Under the pieces are notes generated by a model. That model did no database searches, was not told the DNA's origin, and saw only the letters and a program-made list of their open reading frames with translations. This document shows, one piece after another, positions 25,625-35,066 of a DNA stretch of 64,000 bases. Source of the DNA: Streptomyces sp. NBC_00259 (GTDB lineage Bacteria > Actinomycetota > Actinomycetes > Streptomycetales > Streptomycetaceae); NCBI RefSeq assembly GCF_036181745.1, contig NZ_CP108080.1, positions 6,141,501 through 6,205,500 on the forward strand, written 5' to 3'. The first letter of the stretch is position 1, and the number at the start of each line of letters is the position of its first letter. Both the position numbers and the translations under genes were made by a program.

Positions 25625-26655
25625 GACGTCCGGTTGTCCGTCCCACGCTTGAGCAACGCCACCACGTGGTCCATGAACCGGCCGGTGGTTCCCTGTCCGC
25701 CGAGGTCGGGGGTGGCCGCATCACTCTGCGACACCTCGATCACACAGGTGCGGAACAGTTCGGCCGCCTGGCCGTGCCCGAGGTGGTCGAGCATGAGCGC
25801 CAGCGACATCGCCGCGGCATAGGGGTTCGCGATGCCCTTGCCGGCGATGTCGGGAGCGCTGCCGTGCACCGGCTCGAAAAGTGCGAAGCCCGTCTCGGGG
25901 CAGATGCTCGCGCTCGATGCCAGGCCGAGGCCGCCCATCAGGGCCGCACCGATGTCGCTGATGATGTCTCCGAAGAGATTCGACGCCAGGATGCCTTCGT
26001 ACGGCGTTGCGTCGCGCACCAGGTTGTAGCAGAAGGAGTCGACGTACTCCTCGGAACCCGCCAGCTCCGGGAAGTTCTGCAGCTCCCGGCGGAACACGTC
26101 CTGCCAGAGGCCGCCGGTGTTCGGTACGGCGTTGGACTTGTGTACCAGGGTCACCTTCCGTCGCCCCTTGTCCCGGAGCTGGCCGAGACAGAAGCGTACG
26201 AACTTCTCGACGGTCTCCCGGGTATAGACGCACTCGTCGATCGCCACACTGACCGTTCCCGCGCGGGCGACCGTTCCTCCGATGCCTACGTAGAGCCCCT
26301 GGGTGTTCTCGCGGTAGAGGTCGATGACCCCGCTCGGCAGGGTGATCGGGCGGTAGTTGACGTACAGGTCGAGTCCCTTGCGCATCCCCAGCAGGATGTC
26401 CCGGCCGTGCGCCATGTCCGGAATGCGCGGGTCGCCCAATGCGCCCAGGAAGACGGACGTGTACTCGCTCGAGAGCAGGTCGATCGCCCCGGCGGGCAGG
26501 CCGATGCCCGTGTCGAGCCACTGATCGGCCCCCCACGTGAAAACGTCGTACTCAAGGCCGAGTTGGTATGCCTCGCTGAGATACTCCAGGGTCGGCAGGA
26601 CTGCCGGAACTACTTCCTTGCCGATTCCGTCACCGGGAACCACTGCGATCTTCAT
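25621..26655 (-). CDS. isocitrate/isopropylmalate dehydrogenase family, 3-alkylmalate dehydrogenase of a chain-elongation pathway
   Basis: 344 residues, the usual length. It starts MKIAVVPGDGIGKEV. The substrate-binding segment LGMRKGLDLYVNYRPI has the Arg..Lys..Asn.Arg pattern of NAD-dependent beta-decarboxylating dehydrogenases; VHKSNAVPNTGG and NLFGDIISDIGAAL supply the Lys and metal-binding Asp residues, and PVHGSAPDIAGKGIANP is the cofactor loop. It would oxidise and decarboxylate the 3-substituted malate to a 2-oxo acid one carbon longer than the starter. It is coupled on both sides by ATGA overlaps. Confidence 0.87.
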   Translation of the reverse strand: MKIAVVPGDGIGKEVVPAVLPTLEYLSEAYQLGLEYDVFTWGADQWLDTGIGLPAGAIDLLSSEYTSVFLGALGDPRIPDMAHGRDILLGMRKGLDLYVNYRPITLPSGVIDLYRENTQGLYVGIGGTVARAGTVSVAIDECVYTRETVEKFVRFCLGQLRDKGRRKVTLVHKSNAVPNTGGLWQDVFRRELQNFPELAGSEEYVDSFCYNLVRDATPYEGILASNLFGDIISDIGAALMGGLGLASSASICPETGFALFEPVHGSAPDIAGKGIANPYAAAMSLALMLDHLGHGQAAELFRTCVIEVSQSDAATPDLGGQGTTGRFMDHVVALLKRGTDNRTS

Positions 26656-28649
26656 GATTGCGTCCGTGTCTTGAACATGTCTTCAACAGAGCTGAGGCGG
26701 CCGGCGATCGCGGTGGCGGCCACGACGTAGGGCGAGGCCAGATACACCTGACCGGGCCCCGAACGGCCGGGGAAATTCCGGTTCTGGGCGCTCACCGTGA
26801 CCTCGTCCGGGCTTTCCGAGACACCCGGCCCGGCGTTGATGCAGGCCCCGCAGGAAGGCGGCAGCACACTGACACCGACCTCCCCGAAGAGCTCGATGTA
26901 GCCGCGGTCGGCCGCGTAGCGCATGACGGCCTCGCTGCCCACCTGGATGTACGCCTGTACGCCCTCGGGTACGGTCACTCCCCGCGCGCGAGCCTGCTTG
27001 AAGACGCTCGCGTACATGTCCATGTCGTACGCCTTGCCGCCGGTGCAGGACCCGCCGTACACCTTGTCGACCTTGACCTCCGTGTCAACAGAGGCCAGCG
27101 GAAAGGAGTTTCGCGGGTCCCCGGGCAGGGCCACCATCGGCTCGACCCCGGCCAGCTCGATGTCCACCACCGCGGAGTACGTCGCGCCCTGGTCGGAGAG
27201 CACGTCCGTGCCGGCGGACGCCGCAGGGCCGCGCAGCGCCAGGTGTGCGTGGGTCACGTGGTCCGGCTCGAACATGGCGGTCATGCCGCCCGCCTCCACC
27301 GCCATGTTGCACAGCGTGGCGCGCTCGTCGAGGTTCATCGACGCGCACCCGGGACCGCTGAAGAGGATGACCTTGCCCAGCGTCTGGCTGCCCTGGATCA
27401 TCGGGTGCGCCAGCAGCGCCAGCATGAGGTCCTTCGCGCAAACGCCCGGTGCCAGCTCGCCCAGCAGGTTGACCTGGATGACCGCCGGGACCTTCACCAG
27501 GATCTCGCGGTTGTACCAGGAGTTGGCGATGTCGGTGGCTCCCACGCCGAAGGCGAAGGCACCCACGGCGCCGGCCGTGCAGGTGTGGCTGTCGGTGCCG
27601 ATGATCACGTCGCCCGGCCGGGCGACGTTCTCGACGATGTAGTTGTGACAGATCGCGCGGCTGCCCCCGGTGTCCGCGGGGCCGATGAAGTTCCCGCCGC
27701 TCAGGGTCGCGAACTCCTGCTGCCGCTTGCCGAGGTTCTCCACCCGCTCGATCAGCTCCAGGCCGTTGGCGCGCCGCTTGAGAACCGGCTCCGCCAGCGA
27801 GAGGTGGTCCTGGAAGAAGTAGCAGGACTCGGGGCCGGCCAGGGCGGCATCTGCGCCGAACTGCTGGGCGAACATGCCGGCGGCCATCGGCGTCACGTAC
27901 TCGTGCGAGAACCTGACGTCCGCCTCGACGAAGTACGACTCCCCGACCCGGACGGCGGCGTCCTCAGGGCACTGGTTACGGGACGAGAGGCGGCTCTGGA
28001 TGATCTTCTCGACAGCGTTCAGCGGGCGCGCCGCGTCGAAGTCGGGCTTGATGGGGGACTGCGTGCCCTTACGGGTCTCGCGGTTGAACCCGAACAGGCC
28101 GCCCAAGTCGATGATGGCGCGTTCGATGTCGTTCGCCCGGCGCGTGAAGGCGTCCAGCGGCAGTTCGTCGCCCGCCAGCAGGGCGTCCAGGACGGTGAAG
28201 TCATCGCACGTGATGATGCCGACATTGCGGCAGTTCTGCTGGTAGATCCGCTCGAAGGACCGGGCGAACACGATCTCGACGCCGGCGTACTTCTCGGCGT
28301 AGACGGCGTGTTCCCGGGACGAACCGCAGCCCTTCGCCTCGCCGCTGACGATGATCTGCGGAGCGAACGCCTTCACGGCGCCCTGGCCGAACTTCTTGTC
28401 CCGCAGGCCCAGATACGCGTACTCGCCGAGTTTCTCGTCGTACCAGTAGCAGCACCAGCCGGGGATGATCTCGTCGGTCGAGATGTTGTTCATCAGCGGG
28501 GCGCGCAACAGCTCCGCGGTTGTCGCCGTGCTGGTGCCGTCCAGCTGGGCAGCGAGCAGATCGGTGTCCTCCGTGATGACCAGGAGGTTGCCGCTGAGAC
28601 TGATGTTACGTGTGCGGCTGCCGCCGGTCGGTTCACTCGGCGTTCGCAA
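26652..28649 (-). CDS. fused aconitase-type isomerase, small (swivel) domain before large Fe-S domains
   Basis: 665 residues with permuted order. The small LeuD-like swivel domain comes first (about 40-220: NNISTDEIIPG, GCGSSREHA, NCRNVGI), followed by the LeuC-like large part (about 230-650). The large part carries GTDSHTCTAGAVGAF, YGGSCTGGKAYDMDM and LPPSCGACINAGPG, giving three cysteines for a 4Fe-4S cluster, and the Arg-rich AQNRNFPGRSG. Ordinary aconitases have the swivel last; AcnB places it early. It should isomerise a 2-substituted malate to the 3-substituted form. The likely start is TTG at 28649 with AAGG upstream, overlapping the synthase gene by 17 bp; no better start is visible. 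Confidence 0.83.
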   Translation of the reverse strand: MRTPSEPTGGSRTRNISLSGNLLVITEDTDLLAAQLDGTSTATTAELLRAPLMNNISTDEIIPGWCCYWYDEKLGEYAYLGLRDKKFGQGAVKAFAPQIIVSGEAKGCGSSREHAVYAEKYAGVEIVFARSFERIYQQNCRNVGIITCDDFTVLDALLAGDELPLDAFTRRANDIERAIIDLGGLFGFNRETRKGTQSPIKPDFDAARPLNAVEKIIQSRLSSRNQCPEDAAVRVGESYFVEADVRFSHEYVTPMAAGMFAQQFGADAALAGPESCYFFQDHLSLAEPVLKRRANGLELIERVENLGKRQQEFATLSGGNFIGPADTGGSRAICHNYIVENVARPGDVIIGTDSHTCTAGAVGAFAFGVGATDIANSWYNREILVKVPAVIQVNLLGELAPGVCAKDLMLALLAHPMIQGSQTLGKVILFSGPGCASMNLDERATLCNMAVEAGGMTAMFEPDHVTHAHLALRGPAASAGTDVLSDQGATYSAVVDIELAGVEPMVALPGDPRNSFPLASVDTEVKVDKVYGGSCTGGKAYDMDMYASVFKQARARGVTVPEGVQAYIQVGSEAVMRYAADRGYIELFGEVGVSVLPPSCGACINAGPGVSESPDEVTVSAQNRNFPGRSGPGQVYLASPYVVAATAIAGRLSSVEDMFKTRTQS

Positions 28650-29901
28650 TGATCTGCCTTATCTGTTCGTCGGTCAGGGGACCACGGCTCGACTTCGCCT
28701 TCGCCAGCACGTTCTTGATGAGAGTGGTGTTGGCGCTGTCGTAACCGTGCAGCGTCAGCCAGTACTTGACGTTGTTCGCGCCGGATGCCTCGTCGATGAG
28801 CACTTCCTGCTCACGGCCCAGACAGCTGGCCGGGACGCTGGAGTAAACCGTGTCCTTCACCAGCAGATTGCCCTTTTCGTGAGCCTTGAGGATGGCGGAG
28901 GCGTGCACGCCGGCACTGGTCTTGAAGACGTCCCGGCCCAGTGCCGGGTAGTTCTGCGGGACCTCGACTCCCAGCACGGACGCCGCGTAGTCGGAGTACT
29001 CGCGCAGGGCCTTCAGGTCGTAGCGGCCGTGCTCGTCGAGGTGGCTGTTGACCATGAGCTGGTCGAGGGAGGCGTTTCCGGCCCGCTCCCCGATGCCCAG
29101 GATCGTGCCGTGCACGCGCTCGCAGCCGTGGGCGAGGGCGGTCAGGGAGTTGGCCAGCGCAAGGCCGCGGTCGTTGTGTCCGTGCCACTCGAAGGCGACC
29201 TGGTGGCCGCGGTCCTGGAAGTACTGGTGCGACCATTGGATGAGCGATTCGACGCCACTGGGTAACGCCGCGCCGACGGTGTCGCACAGGGTTACCCGCC
29301 GCACACCCGTGTCGATGGCGACGTCGTACACCTGGCCCAGCACCTCTGGAGTGCACCGCACCGCGTCCTCCAGGACGAGCACGAACTCCGCTCCGCCGCG
29401 TCGGCATTCGACCACCGACTCGCGGATATGGCGCTGGATCAGCTGAACGTCCCAGTCCTCCACGTACTGCCGGATGGGGCTGACGCCTATGAAGATGTAC
29501 GCATCCACGGCGACCCCCACCTGTTGGGCTATCTCACAGATCGCGTTGATGTCCGACGGGTGGGTGCGGCCCGCGTATCCCTGGGAGAGGGGGTGGCCGC
29601 TGCGTACGATGTGCTGGGCGATGTCCACACACGTCCGCAAGGCGGCCGGGTCCGAGCCGGGGAATCCCAGGTCCGCGGAGGTGACGCCGGAGCGGACCAT
29701 GTGGTCCACCAGCCTCAGCTTCTGCTCCAGCGAGGGATTGCGGATGTTCGGAGCCTGGAGCCCGTCGCGCAGGGTCTCATCGAAAAAGGTCCCCGAATAG
29801 GGCGGCGCCGACACCGGCTGCTGAGCCGCCACCCCGATGGCGTTCCAGTTGAACCAGACATCGGCGCTCGGACTAGAGCTGCCGGCAGTTCTTCCGTTCA
29901 C
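28633..29901 (-). CDS. DRE-TIM acyltransferase (isopropylmalate/homocitrate/benzylmalate synthase-like)
   Basis: 422 residues from a GTG with GGAG upstream; the frame continues another 135 codons upstream through the repeated leader, which I treat as untranslated. Motifs are FFDETLRDGLQAP (residues 39-51), the metal-binding HGHNDRGLALANS and GIGERAGNASLDQL. The C-terminal LeuA allosteric domain is absent, so it should be feedback-insensitive like NifV, HphA and other dedicated synthases. It would join acetyl-CoA to a 2-oxo acid, starting the elongation completed by the next three genes. Leu213 is a TTA codon (29263-29265). A prephenate dehydratase 4 kb away makes phenylpyruvate an attractive substrate. 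Confidence 0.85.
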   Translation of the reverse strand: MNGRTAGSSSPSADVWFNWNAIGVAAQQPVSAPPYSGTFFDETLRDGLQAPNIRNPSLEQKLRLVDHMVRSGVTSADLGFPGSDPAALRTCVDIAQHIVRSGHPLSQGYAGRTHPSDINAICEIAQQVGVAVDAYIFIGVSPIRQYVEDWDVQLIQRHIRESVVECRRGGAEFVLVLEDAVRCTPEVLGQVYDVAIDTGVRRVTLCDTVGAALPSGVESLIQWSHQYFQDRGHQVAFEWHGHNDRGLALANSLTALAHGCERVHGTILGIGERAGNASLDQLMVNSHLDEHGRYDLKALREYSDYAASVLGVEVPQNYPALGRDVFKTSAGVHASAILKAHEKGNLLVKDTVYSSVPASCLGREQEVLIDEASGANNVKYWLTLHGYDSANTTLIKNVLAKAKSSRGPLTDEQIRQIIANAE

Positions 29902-30042
29902 TGCGATCTCCGCGTTTCTTGAAATGCGGGTGCCCCGCACCAGCGACTGACGTGTGGTCTGGAAACTCGCGGAACTGCGCCGGGGGGGCACGGCAAGAAT
30001 GAAAAGTCGGGTCAGGTCAGAAAATCGTCCAGGCGGCCGCGT

Positions 30043-30162
30043 CTTCGCCAGTACGGCTACCCGCACCCAGAAGGTGCGGGTAGCCGTACCTCTCAATCCT
30101 TGATCGCCCACCCAGCCGAAGGCAAGCTGTTTCTCTGGGAGGAAAAAGAGCAGGTCAGAGGC
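30043..30162 (-). promoter_or_regulatory. repeated leader element, copy A, before the chain-elongation operon
   Basis: Read on the minus strand this 120-bp segment aligns almost without gaps to 35067-35187 (about 88 percent identity by eye, one 1-base indel). It contains a pyrimidine tract CTCTTTTTCCTCCCAG, the constant block GATCAAGGATTGAGAG, and a perfect 17-bp hairpin with arms GTACGGCTACCCGCACC and GGTGCGGGTAGCCGTAC over a 5-base loop. It ends about 140 bp before the synthase start and overlaps the last two codons and stop of the kinase gene. A shared promoter/leader, attenuator or RNA element is likely. Confidence 0.75.
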
Positions 30163-31585
30163 TACCTGGGGACCACGGGAGGATTGCGCGGGCGGTAGTG
30201 GGGCCACCGACCGGGCTGGTGAGAATGAGCTTGCCCCGCAGGGCGGCGGTGCGGTCCACCAGCCCGCGCAACCCGGTCCCGGCGTCGAGCGTGGCGCCCC
30301 CCACACCGTTGTCGGTCACCACGACCACCAGACAGTTGTCGGCCCGCTCCATGGAGACGTGAATGCGTGTGGCCGAGGAGTGCTTGACGGCATTCGCCAG
30401 GGTCTCCGCGATGATGAAATAGGCCGTGGATTCCACCTGGGTGGCCGGTCGGCGCTCCAATTTGGAGGACACGTCGACCGGGACATGGAATGTCTCGGTC
30501 AATGCGGTGACGGCGGCGTTCAGCCCGCGGTCACTGAGGATCGGTGGCTGGATTCCGCGGACCAGGTCGCGGATTTCATCAAGAGCCTTGCCGATCTCCT
30601 GGTGGGTCTCCTCGAGCAGCTCGTGCAGGGCCTGCGCGCTGTGGTTCCTCCGCCGCGTGGCATGGGAAATCCGCATCAGCAACACGGCCAGCCTGGCCTG
30701 CGCACCGTCGTGCAGATCGCGCTCTATGCGCCGGTAATCCGCGTCGTTGACGCGCAGGGCCGCGATGCGCTGCCGCTCGGCCAGCTCCTCGCGCCGGCGC
30801 TTTTCGTCCTCGTCCACGCGGCCGAGCAGTCGGCGGACCAGCCGTGCCCGCAGTTTCCCCAGCCAGAAGAGCAACATCACCAGGAGGGCGAACAGCGCGA
30901 TGGCGCCCACGGCCACACACAGGCGCGTGACGCCGCCTTCGACGACGAGTGTGCCTGCCGGGCCGAAGGCCAGCTGCTCCATTCTGCCGAAAGGGAGACT
31001 TGCCGTGAAGGCGACCACGGGCAGCGTCATCGCGAAGACCGGCAGCAGCCAGAGCAGTCCCAGCAGGAGCAGGCACAGGTAACCGGACTCCCCCCAGCCG
31101 GAGGCTTTGTGCCCGGGCTCGCCTTCCTCGGGGGCGGCACACTCAAGTCGCCTCCCTGAGGCGGGATTCTGCGTCACCGAGGCCGCCAGCAGCAGCTCCA
31201 GGTCGGCGACCGCACGCAGCAGCGGCAGGCCCGAGAGCAGCCCCGGGCTCATGCCGACCAGCCGGTGTCGCAGTTTGTGCAGGGTCGGGCCCAGCCGGCG
31301 CTCCCGCTCCGGCAGCCGCTCGGCCCCCGGGACGAGCAGCACCAAGATGCCGCGCACCAGGTTGGTGAGGACCTGTACGAGCAGCGTCGCTGTCAAGGGA
31401 AGCGCATTGAGGAGTGCGGAGACCACTCTCAGCGCCATCTCCGCGATGGTCAAAGGAACCAGGAGAATGCCGACAAGGCTGCCGACGGACAGATAGATGA
31501 CCCCTGCGGCGACCCGGGACTGGGCGGACGGGTAGTCCGGGCCGGGTCCTTCCGGGTGATTCACCGGCGCTTGACGGTACTTCAT
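30155..31585 (-). CDS. NarL-type sensor histidine kinase
   Basis: 476 residues. Two hydrophobic regions (about 25-90 and 165-250) flank a charged cytoplasmic or external segment, followed by a HisKA_3 domain with RRIERDLHDGAQARL and a HATPase domain (ETLANAVKHSS, GTGLRGLVDRT). It has no adjacent regulator on its strand; the regulator at 44892 in the same block lacks a kinase and is a plausible partner. It is divergent from a second kinase 405 bp away. Its 3' end runs into the repeated leader. Confidence 0.85.
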   Translation of the reverse strand: MKYRQAPVNHPEGPGPDYPSAQSRVAAGVIYLSVGSLVGILLVPLTIAEMALRVVSALLNALPLTATLLVQVLTNLVRGILVLLVPGAERLPERERRLGPTLHKLRHRLVGMSPGLLSGLPLLRAVADLELLLAASVTQNPASGRRLECAAPEEGEPGHKASGWGESGYLCLLLLGLLWLLPVFAMTLPVVAFTASLPFGRMEQLAFGPAGTLVVEGGVTRLCVAVGAIALFALLVMLLFWLGKLRARLVRRLLGRVDEDEKRRREELAERQRIAALRVNDADYRRIERDLHDGAQARLAVLLMRISHATRRRNHSAQALHELLEETHQEIGKALDEIRDLVRGIQPPILSDRGLNAAVTALTETFHVPVDVSSKLERRPATQVESTAYFIIAETLANAVKHSSATRIHVSMERADNCLVVVVTDNGVGGATLDAGTGLRGLVDRTAALRGKLILTSPVGGPTTARAILPWSPGSL

Positions 31586-31990
31586 GACTCTAAAACCGCC
31601 GTAGTTTATTCGATTTCAACGTGGGTCATCCACTGGTGGGGCATTACCGGTATCGGCCGGTCCGGTACGGACGCAGGGGCTGTTCGAGCAACCGATGAGC
31701 CGCGCGACGCTGCGCGGCGGGCGTGCGATCGTCACGCAGGGGAACCCCACGGTGACAGTCGCGGTGGTGAGCGTCCCTCAACAACGCCGTCCGGCGCAAC
31801 TGCCCTTGACAGACGCCGAGAAGCCGTTTTCGGGGCCGGGGCGGACCGGCTCGTGGTGGCGCCGAGGGCGCGTGGGCAGCGCGCGGGTCAAGCGCAGTAC
31901 GGAGGCGAAGTTTTCTCCACCGGTGGCTGCCGGGCACCGGACTACAATTCACGGATCACGCGGTGCGGGGCTCAGTAGGAGGCTACACAC
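31586..31990. promoter_or_regulatory. divergent promoter region between two histidine kinase genes
   Basis: 405 bases without a gene. A TACAAT at 31943-31948 is a good -10 candidate for the plus-strand kinase, 29 bp before its AGGAGG ribosome site (31977-31982). The minus-strand promoter probably lies in the AT-rich stretch around 31590-31620. No palindrome is obvious. Confidence 0.45.
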
Positions 31991-33349
31991 ATGTCAGGGC
32001 GGCCGGGCGGGACTCAACAGGCGCCCGCGGGGCAACCACCGGAGCCCTCGACAACACAAGGGCAGGACGCCCCGAGCGTCGCCGTATGGGAGGCGATGAA
32101 GCAGAACCCGCTGCGCTTCCTCGCCTCCAGCTGGCCATTACGCTGCTGGGCCTTTCTGCTCGGCGGCTTGGTGTTCGGCCTGGCCGTACTGGTGAGCCTT
32201 GCCGTGCTGCTCTTCTTCGGGGTACTGCTCTCGGTCGTCGGCGTGGGCCTGGTGATACTCACGGTCATCACGGTGTTCGGTCTCCCCGTCGCCACCATGG
32301 AGCGCCGCCGCCTGCGGCTGGTGGAACCGGTGCCGCTGCCGGACCCGCACAGCTCGCCGGCGGGGGCCGGCGCCCGAGCGTGGCTGCACACACGGCTGAG
32401 AGAGCGCGCAACGTGGCGTGAACTGGGCTATGCCGTCATTCTCGCGGTCTTCTTCACCGGAGCGAACACCGGCTTCGCGGCGCTGCTGATGATGTCGGGC
32501 ATGTTGGTGGCGACACCGGTTGTCGTCTGGGCGCTCGCCCCCGAGACCGTAATGATCATTCCCGGGCAGGCGATCTCCGGCCCGGCGGCCGCGCTGCCGT
32601 TCTGCGCCCTGGGGCTGCTCGGCCTGGTGCTGTGCGCGTACGTGGCGGGCCTGCTCGCTGCGGCGCAGGTCAAGACGGCCTTGTTCCTGCTGGCCCCGCG
32701 CGATGAGCCGTCCCAGAGCCGTGTCATCGAACTCACTCGCTCCCGTATCCGGCTGGCCGACGCCTTCGAGGCCGAGCGGCGCCGGATCGAACGCGATCTG
32801 CACGACGGCGCCCAGCAGCAACTGGTCGCGCTCACCATGACCTTGGGGCTGGCCCAGATGGAGATGGGGGAGAGCGGCTCACGGGCCGCCGAGCTCGTCT
32901 CCCGGGCCCGCGGCGAGGCGCGACAGGCGCTGGACGACCTGCGCAGGCTCGTCCGCGGCATTCACCCGCAAGTGCTGACCGACCACGGGCTCGCCGCCGC
33001 CGTGGCGGAGGTCGCGCTGGGCCACCCGCTGCCCGTCACGGTCGACATCGAACTGCCGCACCGGCTGCCCGGCATGGTGGAGACGACGGCGTACTTCACC
33101 GTGACGGAAGCGCTGACCAACGCAGCCAAGCACAGCGGCGCGTCCCAGGTCGCGGTCGTCGGCAGGTACAAGGACGACCGGCTTATCCTGCTGATCACCG
33201 ATGACGGACACGGTGGCGCGGACCCCGCCGGGGGAACCGGGCTGTCGGGATTGGCGGACCGTATGGCGATTCTCAAGGGCCGGCTGGTGGTCGCCAGCCC
33301 CAGGGGCGGCCCGACACAGCTTCGAGTGGAGGTGCCGTGCTCCGGATAG
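31991..33349 (+). CDS. NarL-type sensor histidine kinase with membrane sensor domain
   Basis: 452 residues. A Gln/Pro-rich N-terminus is followed by a four-helix sensor domain in two pairs (about 50-100 and 145-225), a HisKA_3 domain with RRRIERDLHDGAQQQL and a HATPase domain (EALTNAAKHSG, GTGLSGLADRM). The ATG has AGGAGG eight bases upstream. The response-regulator gene starts inside its last codons, so the pair is cognate. Leu50 is a TTA codon (32138-32140), which puts the system under bldA control. Confidence 0.88.
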   Translation: MSGRPGGTQQAPAGQPPEPSTTQGQDAPSVAVWEAMKQNPLRFLASSWPLRCWAFLLGGLVFGLAVLVSLAVLLFFGVLLSVVGVGLVILTVITVFGLPVATMERRRLRLVEPVPLPDPHSSPAGAGARAWLHTRLRERATWRELGYAVILAVFFTGANTGFAALLMMSGMLVATPVVVWALAPETVMIIPGQAISGPAAALPFCALGLLGLVLCAYVAGLLAAAQVKTALFLLAPRDEPSQSRVIELTRSRIRLADAFEAERRRIERDLHDGAQQQLVALTMTLGLAQMEMGESGSRAAELVSRARGEARQALDDLRRLVRGIHPQVLTDHGLAAAVAEVALGHPLPVTVDIELPHRLPGMVETTAYFTVTEALTNAAKHSGASQVAVVGRYKDDRLILLITDDGHGGADPAGGTGLSGLADRMAILKGRLVVASPRGGPTQLRVEVPCSG

Positions 33350-33999
33350 TGCTGGCCGAGGACGCCGTGCTGCTGCGCGCCGGACTCGTCGAACTCCTTA
33401 CGCGCAGCGGCCATGAGGTGGTCGCCGCGGTCGGCGACGCCGAGGCACTGGCCCGCGCCGTCGACGAGCAGCATCCGGACATCGTGATCACCGACGTCCG
33501 GATGCCGCCCGGCTTCCGGGACGAAGGGCTCAAGGCCGCTCTGGAGCTGCGGGCCCGCCACGACCAGCTGCCGGTCCTGGTGCTCTCCCAGTACGTCGCC
33601 ACCGCGTATGCCACCCAGCTGCTCAGCGGTGACGGCCGGGGAGCGGCTGGACTGGGGTATCTGCTCAAGGACAGGGTGGGGGAGGTCTCCGAGTTCCTGG
33701 ACACCCTGCACCGGGTCGCGGACGGCCAGACCGTCATCGACCCCGAGGTGGTACGCGTCCTGCTCACCCAGCAGACGGCGAGCCGGCCGCTGCGCCAACT
33801 CACCCCGCGCGAGCGTGAGGTTCTGGCGCTGATGGCGGAGGGCCTCAACAACCAGCTGATCGCCCGGCGGCTGAGTGTGACCGAGGCTTCCGTGGTCAAG
33901 CACTCCAGCAACATCTTCATGAAGCTGAATCTGGGCCCCACCGACGGCAACCGGCGGGTGCTCGCCGTGCTCGCCCATCTGCGGGGCGAGTCGCCGTGA
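33337..33999 (+). CDS. NarL/LuxR-family response regulator
   Basis: 220 residues from a GTG that overlaps the kinase gene by 13 bp, with GGAGG upstream. The receiver shows AEDAVLLR, phospho-acceptor Asp in VITDVRMPP, and Lys in LLKDRVGE; the C-terminal LuxR HTH includes NQLIARRLSVTEASVVKHSSNIFMK. It shares the unusual MPP-x4-DEG loop and VLVLSQY segment with the regulator at 44892, so the two are paralogues within one gene block. Confidence 0.88.
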   Translation: MLRIVLAEDAVLLRAGLVELLTRSGHEVVAAVGDAEALARAVDEQHPDIVITDVRMPPGFRDEGLKAALELRARHDQLPVLVLSQYVATAYATQLLSGDGRGAAGLGYLLKDRVGEVSEFLDTLHRVADGQTVIDPEVVRVLLTQQTASRPLRQLTPREREVLALMAEGLNNQLIARRLSVTEASVVKHSSNIFMKLNLGPTDGNRRVLAVLAHLRGESP

Positions 34000-34074
34000 G
34001 GCCGGACGGCCTGCCGTGAGTCGGGGTGGGGTCGCCGTGAGCCGGGGCAGCGGATCAGGGGCTGACGCTCGGCC

Positions 34075-35010
34075 TCAGGGCCGGCCGTCCTGGATACGCG
34101 TCAGCCAGTCCACCGCCTTCACGAACTCACCGTCACTCGTGCCGGGCCGCAGTGTGCGTACGTCCTTCGGCGTCACCCCGGCCCGCGGATAGGAGCCGAG
34201 GAAGCGCACCTTGGGGGCGCTGCGCTTCAGCCCCATCACGGCCTCGGTGACCCGCCGTTCGGTGATGTGACCCTCGGCGTCCACGGCGAACCAGTAGTTG
34301 CCGATCCCCGCTCCCGTCGGTCGCGACTGGATCAGCATCAGATTGACCCCGCGTACCGCGAGCTCCTGGAGCAGTTCGAGCAGTGCGCCCGAATGGTCGT
34401 TGCCCAGCCAGATGATCAGTGAGGTCCGGTCGGCGCCGGTCGGTGCCGACGGCCGCGCCGATCGGCCCACCAGCACGAAGCGCGTCTCGGCGTTCTCCGC
34501 GTCGTGGATCTGTGTGACCAGCGGCTCCAGCCCGTACGTCCGCGCGGCGAACTCGCCCGCGAACGCGGCGTCATAGCGCCCGTCCCGCACCAGTCGCGCG
34601 CCGTCCGCGTTGGAGGCCGCCGACTCCCACCGGGCGTCGGGCAGCTTCGCCGCGAGCCAGTTGCGCACCTGGGGCTGGGCGACCGGGTGGCCCGTGACCG
34701 TCTTGATGTCGGACAGGTGGGTGTCGGGGCGTACCAACAGCGCGAAGGTGATGGGAAGCAGCACTTCCCGGTAGATCATCAGCGGTTCGCCGTTGGCGAG
34801 TTCGTCGAGCGTGGTGGTGACGCCGCCCTCCACCGAGTTCTCGATCGGTACCAGGGCGGCCGCGGCCTCGCCGCCGCGTACGGCGTCGAGCGCCGCGGTC
34901 ACGGACACCATGGGGACGAGCTCACGGGTGGCCGCTTCCGGAAGCGTACGGAGTGCGGCTTCGGTGAAGGTGCCCTCCGGACCGAGATAGGTGTAACGGG
35001 TAGCTGACAT
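34075..35010 (-). CDS. pheA: prephenate dehydratase, apparently a cluster-linked paralogue
   Basis: 311 residues. The catalytic part (about 1-190) has TYLGPEGTFTEAAL, VPIENSVEGGV and the diagnostic Thr-Arg-Phe in AETRFVLVG. A C-terminal ACT domain (about 200-285) contains GVNLMLIQSRPTGAG, close to the usual ESRP phenylalanine-binding motif. It converts prephenate to phenylpyruvate. Housekeeping pheA normally sits elsewhere; here it lies between a regulator pair and a peptide-cyclase-like gene, so it may supply phenylpyruvate for homophenylalanine (inference). It is divergent from the serine hydrolase gene. Confidence 0.88.
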   Translation of the reverse strand: MSATRYTYLGPEGTFTEAALRTLPEAATRELVPMVSVTAALDAVRGGEAAAALVPIENSVEGGVTTTLDELANGEPLMIYREVLLPITFALLVRPDTHLSDIKTVTGHPVAQPQVRNWLAAKLPDARWESAASNADGARLVRDGRYDAAFAGEFAARTYGLEPLVTQIHDAENAETRFVLVGRSARPSAPTGADRTSLIIWLGNDHSGALLELLQELAVRGVNLMLIQSRPTGAGIGNYWFAVDAEGHITERRVTEAVMGLKRSAPKVRFLGSYPRAGVTPKDVRTLRPGTSDGEFVKAVDWLTRIQDGRP

Positions 35011-35066
35011 GCCGTCACCCTAATGGGCCAGTGTCCCGCACGGTCTGCTGCCGCGTCTTTCATGCG

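Noticed and set aside
28633..29901. Phosphonate pathway (FR-900098-like) use of the synthase, isomerase and dehydrogenase
   Set aside because: The enzyme types fit, but no PEP mutase or other phosphonate gene is in the window, while prephenate dehydratase and peptide genes are. Kept only as an alternative.
29902..30306. 135 extra N-terminal codons for the DRE-TIM synthase
   Set aside because: The frame stays open, but it runs through the repeated hairpin leader and the kinase 3' end, encodes no family residues, and a GTG with a ribosome site stands at 29901.
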